The notes: generated by a model from the sequence alone, not told the origin. Counted from the stretch's first letter, positions 40,676-50,731 are shown. The stretch: DNA of 64,000 nucleotides from Bradyrhizobium sp. RD5-C2 (GCF_019972155.1 NZ_BOVL01000056.1:245502-309501); one strand, 5' to 3'. Numbers and translations: made by a program.

Positions 40676-41540
40676 AATAGGGCAGGGTCTCGACGCGGAC
40701 CTGGTAGGTGCCCGCCTTGACCAGGCCGTCGAGATGCGCGGCGATGTCCTCGAGCGATGCGAACCAGACCTTGCGTTCGGCAACGATCCGCTCGAGCCAG
40801 CGGTCCACGACGCGCCAGCGGGCGAGCCGGCCGGTCAGGAACGGGTGCCAGATCCCCATCCAGAATCCGCCGGCCTCATAGGCCGCCTCGAACTCCTCGA
40901 ACGAGGCGGCAAGGCCGTCGCTCGGCGATTTGACCGGCATCATGTAGCCGATCTCCGCATAATGGGCGAAGGGCGGCCAATCGTCCGATCCCCAGTGCGG
41001 CGGCATCTCGTAGAGCGATCCGCGCGCGGTGCGCATCTGGTACGGGATGTCGTCGGCCATCAGCGACGAATCGTAGACAAAGCCGTGCTCGATCAGCAGG
41101 TCGATCGTGGTCTGGTTGGCGTTGTAGACCGGCGCGCGGTAGCCGCGCGGCTTGCGCCCGGTCATCGCGACATGGATGCCGAGCGCGCGTTCGAAGGCCT
41201 CGCGCTGCTGCGCCGAAGAAATCTCCGTCGGATCTTCGTGGATGTAGCCGTGATGGCCGATCTCGTGGCCACTCTTGAGAATGGCTTCCACCGCATCCGG
41301 ATAGCGCTGCATGGTCCAGGCCGGCATGAAGAACGATTGCTTCAGGCCGAGGCGGCGATAGGTCTCCAGGATCCGCGGCACGCCGACGGTCGGCCCGTAC
41401 CGTCCCATCGTGATCGGGTAGAGCCGGTCGAAGGAGTCCTGCGGCCGGGCGATGTGGATCAGACTGTCGGCGTCGACGTCGAATGTGATCGCACAGGCGC
41501 AACGCGCGCCGTTCGGCCAGGGGATGGGATTACGGATCAT
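40656..41540 (-). CDS. NodB-like polysaccharide deacetylase family protein
   Basis: This 294-residue protein has the NodB fold with a metal-binding Asp in AITFDVDADS (about residues 17-24) and the His pair in GHEIGHHGYIHED (about 90-102), then YRAPVYNANQ. Many relatives of this length in alphaproteobacteria act on C-N bonds (for example uricase-independent allantoinase) rather than on sugars. With a permease and an amidohydrolase nearby, a nitrogen-compound substrate is likely, but this is inference. No signal peptide, so it is cytoplasmic. Confidence 0.82.
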   Translation of the reverse strand: MIRNPIPWPNGARCACAITFDVDADSLIHIARPQDSFDRLYPITMGRYGPTVGVPRILETYRRLGLKQSFFMPAWTMQRYPDAVEAILKSGHEIGHHGYIHEDPTEISSAQQREAFERALGIHVAMTGRKPRGYRAPVYNANQTTIDLLIEHGFVYDSSLMADDIPYQMRTARGSLYEMPPHWGSDDWPPFAHYAEIGYMMPVKSPSDGLAASFEEFEAAYEAGGFWMGIWHPFLTGRLARWRVVDRWLERIVAERKVWFASLEDIAAHLDGLVKAGTYQVRVETLPYFTQPVS

Positions 41541-41576
41541 CGGATCATCCTCACGCGTCCGGCGGACAGCGGCGCA

Positions 41577-42248
41577 TCATTCCGCCGCGACATCAACAGG
41601 CCCGTCGATTCCAAGACACTGCCGGACCAGCACCGGGATCGCGGCAAAGGCGTCGGCGACCGACCGCCGGTAGCGCTCGTCGTTGAACTCCTGATAGTCG
41701 ACCGCGATCAGATGGCTCTCCTGCACCCCGAGATAGTGCGCGCAGGTGAAGATGTGCGTCTCCAGATGGTTCATGCTTTCCCGCACCCCGCCGGGGCCGA
41801 AGCCGAATTCGCCGCGCGAGCTCAGCACCACCAGCGTCTTGCCGCGCAGGATCGGCTCGAGCGGAAAGTCGCCGCGTGCGAGATCGAAGCTGAAGGTCTT
41901 GTCGATGCGGATCACTTTGTCGAACCATGACTTCAAGGCCGCCGACATGCCGTAATTGTGCATCGGTGCTCCGATCACGATGACATTGGCGCGTTCAAGC
42001 TCGTCGATCAGCTCGTCGGAGAGACGAAGTTCGTCATTCTGCTCGGCCGTGCGGTCGCCGGGCGCGGTGAATGCGGCGGCAACCCACGCCTCCGTGATCA
42101 GCGGCGGCGGGGCGCGGCCGACGTCGCGCGAGATGATCGTGGCGCCTGGCTCGTGGGTGAGCCAGTGCTCAACGAACGACTTCGAGAGTTTCCGGCTGAC
42201 CGAGCGGTCACCGCGCGGGCTGGCATCGATATGCAGAAGGGTCGTCAT
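41577..42248 (-). CDS. azoR: FMN-dependent NADH-azoreductase
   Basis: This 223-residue flavodoxin-fold enzyme reduces quinones and azo compounds with NADH. Features include the FMN phosphate loop (HIDASPRGDRSVSRKL, residues 6-21), IVIGAPMHNYGMSAALKSWF near residue 95, and VVLSSRGEFGFGPGG. ATG 42248 is the proper start; the frame running to 42371 has no ribosome site. It lies 36 bp after the deacetylase gene on the same strand and may share its transcript, perhaps for redox protection. Confidence 0.9.
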   Translation of the reverse strand: MTTLLHIDASPRGDRSVSRKLSKSFVEHWLTHEPGATIISRDVGRAPPPLITEAWVAAAFTAPGDRTAEQNDELRLSDELIDELERANVIVIGAPMHNYGMSAALKSWFDKVIRIDKTFSFDLARGDFPLEPILRGKTLVVLSSRGEFGFGPGGVRESMNHLETHIFTCAHYLGVQESHLIAVDYQEFNDERYRRSVADAFAAIPVLVRQCLGIDGPVDVAAE

Positions 42249-42546
42249 CCCTGGCCTCGGCTGATTGGGGAGCAGTGCGTCGGCTCCACAATGACCGAGT
42301 ACCTGGGGCAGCGTGATTGACGAATCCGGCAGCCAAGTTGAGAAAATCTCAACAGTGAAGCAGCGCGCCACGGTGACGTGGTGTGCGAGCCTGATTGCGG
42401 CGCGATCTGTCGCTGTTCAGCAGACAAACTTCACTCTCGACACCGTCTCAACCCGGCTTGAGGATTTCTCATTATCGCCTCAACGCTGCCTGCTGCTCAG
42501 ATACCCCATCCCGGCCCAAACCAATGCGCCGGACAACGGGGGAAAC

Positions 42547-44007
42547 ATGTTGCTCAAGCAGACACAGCTTCCGGCACAGGATGAGGCCGGCTTCGATGCC
42601 CACGGAATTGAACCGGTGCCGGCGGCGCACCGCACGTCGTCATCGTTCGATCAGTTCTGGATCTGGACCGGCGCGAACATCGCGCCGATCAACTGGGTGC
42701 TGGGCGCGCTCGGCATCCAGCTCGGCCTGAGCCTGCTGCAAACGCTTGCCGTCATCGTTGTCGGCAATCTGTTCGGCGCGGCGTTGTTCGCCGCCTTCTG
42801 CCTGATGGGACATCGCACCGGCGTGCCGCAGATGGTGCTGGGCCGGCTGGCGTTCGGCCGCCGCGGCGCCTATCTGCCGGCACTGGCGCAAGTGCTGATG
42901 CCGATGGGGTGGGTCGCGATCAACACCTGGATCGTGCTCGACCTCTGCATGGCGGCGCTCGAGCGGATGGGGATTGGCGGCGGCGTCGAGCTCAAATACG
43001 CGATCGCGGTGCTGGTGATGCTGCTCCAGATCGCCATCGCGGCCTGGGGCTTCAATGCCATCAAGGTGTTCGAGCGCTACACCATGCCGTTCATTCTGCT
43101 GATCATGGCGGTCATGACCGCGCTCGCTTTTCTGCGCGTCGATATCAAATGGCAGTCCGCTGCTGTTACGGGCATGCCGGCATTCGCCGCGGCGACGCAA
43201 CTGATGACCGCGATCGGCATCGGCTGGGGCATTTCGTGGCTCACCTATGCCTCCGACTATACGCGCTTCACCAGGCCCTCGCTCGGTGCCGCCAAGGTGT
43301 TCCGGGCGACCTTCCTCGGCATGTTCCTGCCGACGGTCTGGCTCGCTTTTCTCGGTGCGGCCATTGCATCGGCCGGCGCCGGCTCCGATCCGTCGAAGCT
43401 GATCATCGCAGCTTTTGGTGCGATGGCACTGCCGGTGCTGCTGGTGCTGGTGCATGGCCCGATCGCGACCAACATCGTCGTGATCTATTCGGCGGCGCTG
43501 TCGTCGCTGGCGCTCGATCTGCGGCGGCCGCGCTGGGTGATCTCGGTGCTGTCCGGCCTGATCGCCTCCGCGATCCTGTACGCCTTCCTGCAGTCGGGCG
43601 ATTTTGCCCATGCCTTCGACAATTTCATGGTCGCGCTGATCGTCTGGATCAGCCCATGGGCCGGGGTCACGCTCGCGGACTTCTACCTGGTGCGACGCGG
43701 CCGGATCGATGTCGCCTCGCTCTACGAGGAGCCGGGCCGGGATCGTGATTTCAACTGGGCGGGGCTGATCGCCTTTGCTGCCGGCTTCGCGGCGGCGTGG
43801 GCCTTCCAGATGGGCACGATCAAGGCCATGCAAGGCCCGCTTGCGTTGGCGACCGGCGGGGTGGACCTGTCATGGCTCACCGGCATCGGTGTTGCGATGG
43901 CGAGCTACCTTGCGCTGCATCGGCTGTTTGGACGTCCGCTGGCGCGGAGCGTCCCGTCGCCGGCCGTGGACGCGGCATCGATCGAACCCGCGCCGACATC
44001 GACCTGA
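42547..44007 (+). CDS. NCS1-family purine/cytosine-type permease
   Basis: This 486-residue inner-membrane protein has about 12 helices. It shows the NCS1 features FWIWTGANIAPINWVLGALG in helix 1 and WGISWLTYASDYTRF in helix 6, where substrate and cation bind. Transport of a nucleobase, hydantoin or allantoin-like compound with a cation is expected. GGGGGA precedes ATG 42547; the open frame upstream to 42313 lacks coding character. It is convergent with the LysR gene at 44030. Confidence 0.88.
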   Translation: MLLKQTQLPAQDEAGFDAHGIEPVPAAHRTSSSFDQFWIWTGANIAPINWVLGALGIQLGLSLLQTLAVIVVGNLFGAALFAAFCLMGHRTGVPQMVLGRLAFGRRGAYLPALAQVLMPMGWVAINTWIVLDLCMAALERMGIGGGVELKYAIAVLVMLLQIAIAAWGFNAIKVFERYTMPFILLIMAVMTALAFLRVDIKWQSAAVTGMPAFAAATQLMTAIGIGWGISWLTYASDYTRFTRPSLGAAKVFRATFLGMFLPTVWLAFLGAAIASAGAGSDPSKLIIAAFGAMALPVLLVLVHGPIATNIVVIYSAALSSLALDLRRPRWVISVLSGLIASAILYAFLQSGDFAHAFDNFMVALIVWISPWAGVTLADFYLVRRGRIDVASLYEEPGRDRDFNWAGLIAFAAGFAAAWAFQMGTIKAMQGPLALATGGVDLSWLTGIGVAMASYLALHRLFGRPLARSVPSPAVDAASIEPAPTST

Positions 44008-44029
44008 CGGGGGCACGTCGTGCGCCGGT

Positions 44030-44950
44030 TCACTCCATGCGCGCGAACAGCTCCACCAGCGTCTCGCGCAGCCAGCGCTGCGCGGGGACGGTGTCGTTGC
44101 GCTGATGCCAGAACAGGCTGACGATGCGCGGCGGCGCCGGCAGTGGCACCGGCACCGCATGCAGATGGGGCGCGTGGCGGGACTGTGCGCTGAGGTCGCG
44201 CGGCAGCACCGCGATCAGGTCGGACTGGCGGACGATCTCGTAGGCGGCGTTGTAGTGATTGACTGTCGTGACCAGATTGCGTGACAGCCCGCGAGAGGCG
44301 AGGAACTGGTCGTAGGTCGGCAGCGTCTTGCCGGCGAGGCTGACATCGACATGCTTGGCGTTGAGGAAGCTGCGGGCGCTGAGCCGCTTCCTGTTCGCCA
44401 GCGGATGATCCCGACGCATCGTGCAGGCATATTCGACGGTCCATAGCGAGCGTGAGCGGATCGCGGCCGGCGGCTGCTGCGCCTCGTTGACATAGACGCT
44501 CAGCACGCAATCGACCCGGTTGTCCTCGAGCCGGTCGCCGATCTCCAGGATGGTGTTGGGCAAGGTGTGGATACGCGCGGACGGCGCGATTTCGCCGAAG
44601 CGGTTGATGAGCCGCGGCATCACCAGCGAGGACACGTAGTCCGACATCGACAGGCTGAACTCGGCCTCGGTGCGCCGCGGATCGAAGGCGTCCTCGTCGA
44701 GTGCGTGGCGGACGTGCTCCAGCGCGTCGCCGATCGGCTGCCACAGCGCCACCGCGCGCTGCGTCGGGCGGATCCCGCTGGCTGATCGTACGAACAGGGG
44801 ATCGCCGAGCGCGTCGCGTAACCTCGCCAGCGCGTTGCTGACGGCGGGCTGGGTCATCGTCAGCGCGCTCGCGGCGCGGGTGACGCTGCCCTCGGTCATC
44901 AGCGCCTCGAAGACTTTCAGGAGGTTAAGGTCGAGCGTTCGGAAGGACAC
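44030..44950 (-). CDS. LysR-type regulator, NodD/NahR-like group
   Basis: This regulator of about 306 residues begins SFRTLDLNLLKVFEALMTEG, the form typical of the NodD/LeuO/NahR branch. The DNA-binding helix is ALTMTQPAVSNALARLRDAL. GTG 44950 is chosen; TTG 44956 is in frame two codons upstream, and no ATG is suitable. Divergent from the MFS gene at 45079 across an AT-rich 128-bp gap (TATAAATTATTCCCATAAT), so it probably controls that transporter and the amidohydrolase. Confidence 0.85.
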   Translation of the reverse strand: MSFRTLDLNLLKVFEALMTEGSVTRAASALTMTQPAVSNALARLRDALGDPLFVRSASGIRPTQRAVALWQPIGDALEHVRHALDEDAFDPRRTEAEFSLSMSDYVSSLVMPRLINRFGEIAPSARIHTLPNTILEIGDRLEDNRVDCVLSVYVNEAQQPPAAIRSRSLWTVEYACTMRRDHPLANRKRLSARSFLNAKHVDVSLAGKTLPTYDQFLASRGLSRNLVTTVNHYNAAYEIVRQSDLIAVLPRDLSAQSRHAPHLHAVPVPLPAPPRIVSLFWHQRNDTVPAQRWLRETLVELFARME

Positions 44951-45078
44951 GAGCAATATTCACAATGGTGATGTGCCAGATAACAATTATAAATTATTCC
45001 CATAATATTGATTTGTCTATCATTCCCCCGGACTGACCTCGCGGCGCGTGCCGACCGCGGGGCGGAGGGGGCTATTTC

Positions 45079-46434
45079 ATGTCGATTATTTCGGCGCGCA
45101 TCGAGCGCCTGCCGTTCGCGCGTTTCCATGTGCACCTGCTGCTGATGGGCGGCCTGGGCTATCTGTTCGACGCGATGGATGCCGCCGTATTGGCGTTCAT
45201 CCTGCCGGTGCTGCGCACCGCCTGGGGGCTCAGCAATGTCGAAACCGGCGTGCTCGGCAGCAGCACTTTCGTCGGCTATCTGTTCGGCGCGCTGCTCGCG
45301 GGGACGCTGGGTGACCTGATCGGCCGCCGTGCGGTGATGATGTCGGCGCTGGCGCTCTACAGCGTGGCCTCGCTGGTGAGTGCGACAGTGGATAGCTGGC
45401 CCGCGTTCTTCGCCGCGCGCGTCGTCGCCGGCATGGGCACCGGTGCGGAAAGCGCGATCATCGCGCCATATCTCGCGGAATTCGTGGCGCGGCGTTACCG
45501 CGGCGCCTTCACCGGCGCGCTCGCCGGCTTCTTCTCGTTCGGCTTCGTCGCCGCCGCCTTGCTCGGCTATTTCATCGTGCCTGCCTACGAGAACGGCTGG
45601 CGCATCGTGCTCGTCATCACCGCCATCCCTGTCGTGATGCTGCTGTGGTGGCGGAGGTGGCTGCCGGAATCGCCACGCTGGCTGGAAAGCCGCGGCAGGG
45701 TGCAGGAAGCCGAAGCGGTGCTCGACAAGGTCGAGGCGAGCTTCGCGCGCGAGGGCCGCGTGCTGCCGGCTCCGGTCGCCGAGCCCGCTGCGCCTGCCGT
45801 ATCGTCGGGAACGCTGCTGAGCAATTTTGCGGCGCTGCTGGCCGGCCGCCAGGCGCGGATCACCACCATGACCTGGATCATGTGGCTGTCGATCACGTTC
45901 AGCTATTATTCGTTCTTCGTCTGGATTCCCGGGCTGCTGGTCCAGAACGGCATGAGCATCACCAAGAGTTTCGGCTATTCGCTGGCGATGTATTGCGCGC
46001 AGGTGCCCGGCTATTTCACCGCCGCTTTCTTCAACGAGCGGATCGGCCGGCAGTCCACGATCGCGACCTACATGATCCTCGGCGGCGCCAGCGCGCTAGG
46101 GCTCGCCTTTGCCGCGAGCGACGGGCAGATCATGACGGCTGGCCTGCTGCTGTCGTTCTTCATGAACGGCACCTATGCCGGCGTCTATGCCTACACGGCC
46201 GAAGTGTTTCCGACGGCGATCAGGACCACGGGGGCAGGGCTCGCGTCCGCGATCGGCCGCATCGGCGCGATCATTGCGCCGATCCTGGTCGGCTACCTCT
46301 ATCCGAACTTTGGTTTCGCCGGCGTGTTCGGCGTCACCACGTCCGTGCTGTTGATTGGCGCCGTCACCGTCCTCTTGATGGGCGTGCCGACACGCGGCCG
46401 TTCGCTGGAAGACATCGCAAGCGAAGCCGCGTGA
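45079..46434 (+). CDS. MFS transporter
   Basis: This 451-residue transporter has 12 helices. The loop 2-3 signature is GTLGDLIGRRAVMM, helix 1 is GLGYLFDAMDAAVLAF (an Asp pair typical of organic-acid symporters), and GMGTGAESAIIAPYLAEF lies in helix 4-5. It belongs to the sugar/aromatic-acid type MFS group. GGAGGGGG precedes ATG 45079. It is followed 32 bp on by an amidohydrolase, so it probably imports that enzyme's substrate. Confidence 0.88.
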   Translation: MSIISARIERLPFARFHVHLLLMGGLGYLFDAMDAAVLAFILPVLRTAWGLSNVETGVLGSSTFVGYLFGALLAGTLGDLIGRRAVMMSALALYSVASLVSATVDSWPAFFAARVVAGMGTGAESAIIAPYLAEFVARRYRGAFTGALAGFFSFGFVAAALLGYFIVPAYENGWRIVLVITAIPVVMLLWWRRWLPESPRWLESRGRVQEAEAVLDKVEASFAREGRVLPAPVAEPAAPAVSSGTLLSNFAALLAGRQARITTMTWIMWLSITFSYYSFFVWIPGLLVQNGMSITKSFGYSLAMYCAQVPGYFTAAFFNERIGRQSTIATYMILGGASALGLAFAASDGQIMTAGLLLSFFMNGTYAGVYAYTAEVFPTAIRTTGAGLASAIGRIGAIIAPILVGYLYPNFGFAGVFGVTTSVLLIGAVTVLLMGVPTRGRSLEDIASEAA

Positions 46435-46466
46435 TCGCGCAGGCTGCATCCTGACCGGAGACCACT

Positions 46467-47711
46467 ATGCCTACCATCCTCTTCAAGAATGCCGCGCTGC
46501 TCGATCCGCTGCGGTCCGATCTGCTCGAAGGGCACCACGTGCTGGTCGAGGATCGCCTGATCAAGGAGGTGTCCGACCGGCCGATCGAGGCCTCGGCCGA
46601 TCGCGTCGTCGACCTCAAGGGCAAGACCCTGATGCCCGGCCTGATCGACCTGCATGTCCACGCGGTCGCGGTCGAGCTCGACCTGTCGCAGCAGGCGCGG
46701 ATGGCCAACGTGCTGGTGACGCTGCGCTCGACCATGCTGCTGCGGGGCATGCTGAAGCGCGGCTTCACCACCGTCCGCGATGCCGGCGGCGCCGGCTATG
46801 CGCTCAAGCAGGCGATCGACACCGGCCTGACCGACGGTCCGAGGCTGTTTGTGTCCGGCCGCGCGCTGAGCCAGACCGGCGGGCATGGCGACGGGCGCGC
46901 CCGCTCGGACTATCTGGCCGACCCGACCTGCTCATGCTGCGTGCGGGTCGGCGCGATCGCGCGCGTCGTCGACGGCGTCGATGCGGTGCGCAAGGCGGTG
47001 CGCGAGGAGCTGCAGATGGGCGCCGACCAGATCAAGATCATGGCGTCGGGCGGCGTTGCATCACCCACCGACCCGATCGGCGCGTTCGGCTATTCCGAGG
47101 ACGAGATCCGCGCCATCGTCGCGGAAGCGAAGGCGCGCCACACCTATGTGCTGGCGCACGCCTACACCGCGGAAGCGATCGAGCGCGCGGTGCGTTGCGG
47201 CGTGCGCACCATCGAGCACGGCAATCTGGTCGACCTTCCGACCGCGCGGCTGATGGCGGAGCAGGGCGCTTACGCGGTGCCGACGCTCGTCACCTATGAG
47301 GCGCTGGCCACCGAAGGCGCTAAGTACGGCCTGCCGGCGGCGAGTGTCGCCAAGGTCGCCGACGCGCGCGACGCCGGCTTGCGCTCGCTCGCGATCTACC
47401 GCGAGGCCGGCGTCAAGATGGGGTACGGCAGCGATCTGCTCGGACCGTCGCAGCGCTTGCAGAGCGACGAGTTCCGGATCCGCGCCGAATTGCTGGGCCC
47501 GCAGGCGGTGATTGCGAGCGCGACCATTATCGGCGCCGAGGTGCTCGGCATGGAAGGCAAGCTCGGCCGCATCGCGCCGGAGGCTTTCGCCGACCTGCTG
47601 GTAGTAGAGGGCAATCCGCTGCGCGATGTCACCTGCCTGCTTGGGCAGGGCGAGCACATCCCGCTGGTCATGAAGGCCGGCAAGGCTGAGGTCGACCGGC
47701 TGGGCGGATAG
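46467..47711 (+). CDS. Amidohydrolase family protein (imidazolonepropionase-like)
   Basis: This 414-residue metal-dependent hydrolase keeps the metal ligands HVH (LIDLHVHAVAV, about residues 64-66), a Lys in QIKIMASGG, His residues in VLAHAYTAEA and TIEHGNLVD, and the Asp in GYGSDLLGPS. These match the prolidase/imidazolonepropionase subgroup of amidohydrolases, which hydrolyse N-acyl or cyclic amides. It begins 32 bp after the MFS gene, which suggests an uptake-plus-hydrolysis pair. The substrate cannot be deduced. Confidence 0.88.
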   Translation: MPTILFKNAALLDPLRSDLLEGHHVLVEDRLIKEVSDRPIEASADRVVDLKGKTLMPGLIDLHVHAVAVELDLSQQARMANVLVTLRSTMLLRGMLKRGFTTVRDAGGAGYALKQAIDTGLTDGPRLFVSGRALSQTGGHGDGRARSDYLADPTCSCCVRVGAIARVVDGVDAVRKAVREELQMGADQIKIMASGGVASPTDPIGAFGYSEDEIRAIVAEAKARHTYVLAHAYTAEAIERAVRCGVRTIEHGNLVDLPTARLMAEQGAYAVPTLVTYEALATEGAKYGLPAASVAKVADARDAGLRSLAIYREAGVKMGYGSDLLGPSQRLQSDEFRIRAELLGPQAVIASATIIGAEVLGMEGKLGRIAPEAFADLLVVEGNPLRDVTCLLGQGEHIPLVMKAGKAEVDRLGG

Positions 47712-48047
47712 GCTCCACTTGACCTCGCCCCGCGTGCGGGGAGGGCGAGCGTGCGTCTGAATGATTTCGGAATTTTGGAAATCTATCCGTGAGTTGCCCG
47801 ACGTGTCAAGTAGCCTGGTCGAGCGCTGGCCACCGCCGGCTACTTTGCATGGGGTTGTTTTCGATATTTTGGCAACCCGTTCCTTTACGCTCTCGCCGTC
47901 ACCACACCACGCGGAGGCCCGCGGTGCCCTTCGAGCGGCTCGGGCAGCCCGACTAGCTCGATCACGATACCGCTGGCGGCGTTGACGTGGCCGGGCGGAA
48001 GCACGACATACCGGTTGCCGACCCCACCCGCCGCTCCGGAGCCAGCC
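47712..48047. other. Intergenic stretch before the adenylate cyclase gene
   Basis: CCCCGCGTGCGGGG near 47730 is a short palindrome of the kind seen in rhizobial intergenic repeats. A 54-codon minus-strand frame (48051 down to 47888) reads VLPPGHVNAASGIVIELVGL but has no ribosome site and overlaps the cyclase leader; I treat it as chance or a relic. Confidence 0.5.
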
Positions 48048-49244
48048 ATGAACGCGCCCAACATCGATTCCGTCCCGTCGCAGTCCGACGGCGACGTTGT
48101 GAGCTGGTTGACCAACCAGACGCGCGACCAGCGCTTCATCGACAACATCTTCGCCGAGCTCTGCATCCGGCTGCAGGGCGCGGGCATTCCGCTGAAGCGG
48201 GCGACGATGAATCTCCTGATCCAGCATCCGCAATGGCTCGGCGCCCGGATCATCTGGGCCGATGGCAAGCGTGAAGCCGAGATCACGCGGGTCGACTACG
48301 ATGTCCAGCAGCGCTCGGAATATATCGGCAGTCCGGTCCACGAAATCCATCAGGGTGCCGACGAGGTGCGCGAGAAGCTCGAACGTGACCCGTCACAGGG
48401 CCGCAAGCACGCGCTCTATGACGACATGCGCGCGCAGGGCTTGACCGACTATGTGGCCTGGGCGCTGCTGCACACGCTCGGCAAGCGGCATGTCGTGACC
48501 TTCGCGACCGATCGTGCCGGCGGTTTCGATGACGTCCACATCGCCGAGCTGCGGAAGGTGCTGCCGGTGCTGGCGCTGGTCAGCGAGATCCGGATGAAGA
48601 ACCGCTTGGCGCGGACTCTGCTCGAGACCTATGTCGGGTCGCATGCCGGCGAGATGATCCTGGCCGGCGCGACGCGGCGGGGCAGCGGCACCACGGTGCG
48701 CGCCGCGATCATGATCTGCGACTTGCGGGATTTCACCCGGATCTCGGATAGCTGGCCGCGCGATGACGTCATCGATCTCCTGAACGACTATTTCGACGCG
48801 ATGTCGGAGCCGATTACGCGGCATGGCGGGGAAATCCTGAAATTCATCGGCGACGGCCTGCTCGCGATTTTCCCGCTCAGCGATCCCAAGGCCTGCGCCA
48901 ACCTGCTGCATGCCGTGTCCGAGGCGCGCGAGGCGATGGCGGCGCTCGGCGAACGGAACGGCATGATGGGCCGGGCGCCGATGAATTACGGCATCGGCGT
49001 CCATGTCGGCGACGTCATGTACGGCAATATCGGATCGCGCACCCGGCTCGACTTCACCGTGATCGGTCCCGCCGTGAACATGGCCTCGCGGCTCGAAACC
49101 CTGACCAAGCAGCTGAAGAAGACCGTGCTGCTGTCCCGCGCCTTCGCCGATCTGGTCGAGCACGATTTCGCGCTCGAGCATGTCGGCGAGCATGCGGTGC
49201 GCGGCTTCAGCGAGCCGATCGAGTTGTTTGCCTATAGCGGCTGA
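48048..49244 (+). CDS. Class III adenylate/guanylate cyclase
   Basis: This 398-residue soluble protein has an N-terminal region of about 190 residues without a recognised sensor domain. A class III cyclase catalytic domain follows: metal Asp in IMICDLRDFTRIS, KFIGDGLLAIFP, GIGVHVGDVMYGNIG, and FTVIGPAVNMASRLE. Expected role: cAMP synthesis from ATP, with the N-terminus as regulator. ATG 48048 is preferred to 47982 because GGAG lies 6 nt before it. Rhizobia carry many such cyclases; no effector is adjacent. Confidence 0.88.
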   Translation: MNAPNIDSVPSQSDGDVVSWLTNQTRDQRFIDNIFAELCIRLQGAGIPLKRATMNLLIQHPQWLGARIIWADGKREAEITRVDYDVQQRSEYIGSPVHEIHQGADEVREKLERDPSQGRKHALYDDMRAQGLTDYVAWALLHTLGKRHVVTFATDRAGGFDDVHIAELRKVLPVLALVSEIRMKNRLARTLLETYVGSHAGEMILAGATRRGSGTTVRAAIMICDLRDFTRISDSWPRDDVIDLLNDYFDAMSEPITRHGGEILKFIGDGLLAIFPLSDPKACANLLHAVSEAREAMAALGERNGMMGRAPMNYGIGVHVGDVMYGNIGSRTRLDFTVIGPAVNMASRLETLTKQLKKTVLLSRAFADLVEHDFALEHVGEHAVRGFSEPIELFAYSG

Positions 49245-49250
49245 AGAATC

Positions 49251-50564
49251 TCAGGTCGGTGTCGTCGTCTGCGCCGGCGCAGCCCGATCGATGAATCCCT
49301 TGGCGAGGGCGTGGTAGACGCCCTCCTTGCAGATCAGGCGCGAACTCGCATGCGCAATCAGGGCTGCGGCCATCAGCGGCACCACCATGGCGTGATTGTC
49401 AGTCATCTCGGTGACGATCACGAAGGCCGTAATCGGGGCCTGAACCACGCCGGCGAAATATGAGACCATGCCGAGCAGCATGATGGCCGGCAGCGGCGCG
49501 CCGTGGAACAGCGGTGCGATGTTGGAGCCGAGCCCGGCGCCGACCGCGAGCGAGGGCGCGAAGATGCCGCCCGGCATGCCGCTGATCGAGGCAAAAGTGG
49601 TGGCGAGGAATTTCCAGACGCTGAAGCTCGCGGGCAATTGTGATCCGGCTTCAAGCGCGGCTTTGACCTGCTGATATCCTGTGCCGTAGATCGCGCCGTC
49701 GGAAGCGATCCCGCAAATCGCCGCCGCGAATCCGCAGATCGCGGCAAAGCCGACCGGATAGCGCTTGATCTTGCGTCCGACCGGATTGGCAAATCCGCGC
49801 GCCATTGCGATCAGGATGCGGCTGAACAGGCCGCCTGCCAGGCCTCCGGCCACGCCGCAGAGCGGCACCGCGAGCCAGTCGGTGCCGTTGCGCAGCGCCG
49901 TCGCGCTGGTGCCAAAATAAGTGTAGTTGCCCATCAGGGCGAGCGACGTCAGGCCGGCGGCGATGACCGCGCCGATGATCAGGCTGGAGGTTCGCGTCTC
50001 GAAGGCGCGGCTCATCTCCTCGATGCCGAACACGATCCCGGCCAGCGGGGTGTTGAAGGCGGCCGCGACGCCCGCCGCCGCACCGGCGAGGATCAAGCCC
50101 GGTTGACGCCGGGGCGAGAAGCGGCCGAGCGCAAACATGATCGACGCGCCGATCTGCACCGTCGGTCCCTCGCGCCCCACCGATGCGCCGCACAGCAGGC
50201 CGAACAACGTCAGCAGGACCTTGCCGGCGGCAATGCGCAGCGAAACCAGGCTTTCGCGCGCGGTCTGGTCGGTCAGATGGCGTGCGGCGATGGCCTGCGG
50301 GATGCCGCTTCCCTGTGCGTTCTGAAAGAAGCGGTTGGTCAGGAAGACGGACAGCGCGAAGCCTGCGGGCGTCACCACCAGCGAGGCGTAGCGGAGATGC
50401 GACACCAGTGCGGAGAAGGCGATCTGCGCCAGATCCGCGAGCTGTGCGAGCGCGACGGCCGCCGCACCGACCGCAATGCCGCCCAGCAGGAAGATGGCCC
50501 GGCGCTGCCAACGCGCGGAAACGATTCTGAACAGCCGCCTCTGGCGGTTGGAGGGGAAGCCCAT
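49251..50564 (-). CDS. ClC-type chloride channel/exchanger
   Basis: This 437-residue membrane protein has the three chloride-site motifs GSGIPQ (85-90), GREGPT (130-135, with the external gate Glu132) and GGIFAPS (332-338). A GIEEM segment (about 181-185) corresponds to the internal proton Glu of E. coli ClcA, so a 2Cl-/H+ exchanger is more likely than a channel. No CBS domains follow. It is convergent with the cyclase gene and stands alone. Confidence 0.9.
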   Translation of the reverse strand: MGFPSNRQRRLFRIVSARWQRRAIFLLGGIAVGAAAVALAQLADLAQIAFSALVSHLRYASLVVTPAGFALSVFLTNRFFQNAQGSGIPQAIAARHLTDQTARESLVSLRIAAGKVLLTLFGLLCGASVGREGPTVQIGASIMFALGRFSPRRQPGLILAGAAAGVAAAFNTPLAGIVFGIEEMSRAFETRTSSLIIGAVIAAGLTSLALMGNYTYFGTSATALRNGTDWLAVPLCGVAGGLAGGLFSRILIAMARGFANPVGRKIKRYPVGFAAICGFAAAICGIASDGAIYGTGYQQVKAALEAGSQLPASFSVWKFLATTFASISGMPGGIFAPSLAVGAGLGSNIAPLFHGAPLPAIMLLGMVSYFAGVVQAPITAFVIVTEMTDNHAMVVPLMAAALIAHASSRLICKEGVYHALAKGFIDRAAPAQTTTPT

Positions 50565-50731
50565 TCTGACGCAATTCCGGCTGATGTCGTGTCCGGTCCG
50601 GACGGATCACATCATTCCTAGCACGCGTCGATGGCGGGCGAAGCTCAACAAATCAGCAAGGCATGCCCGCGCAGCCGCCAAATGCCCCAAGATGAAATCT
50701 GTGATTTTCCGCGCAGCAGATATCCCGCCGC

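Noticed and set aside
47888..48051. A 54-codon minus-strand frame reading PPGHVNAASGIVIELVG
   Set aside because: It looks protein-like but lacks a ribosome site, overlaps the leader of the cyclase gene and matches no family I know.
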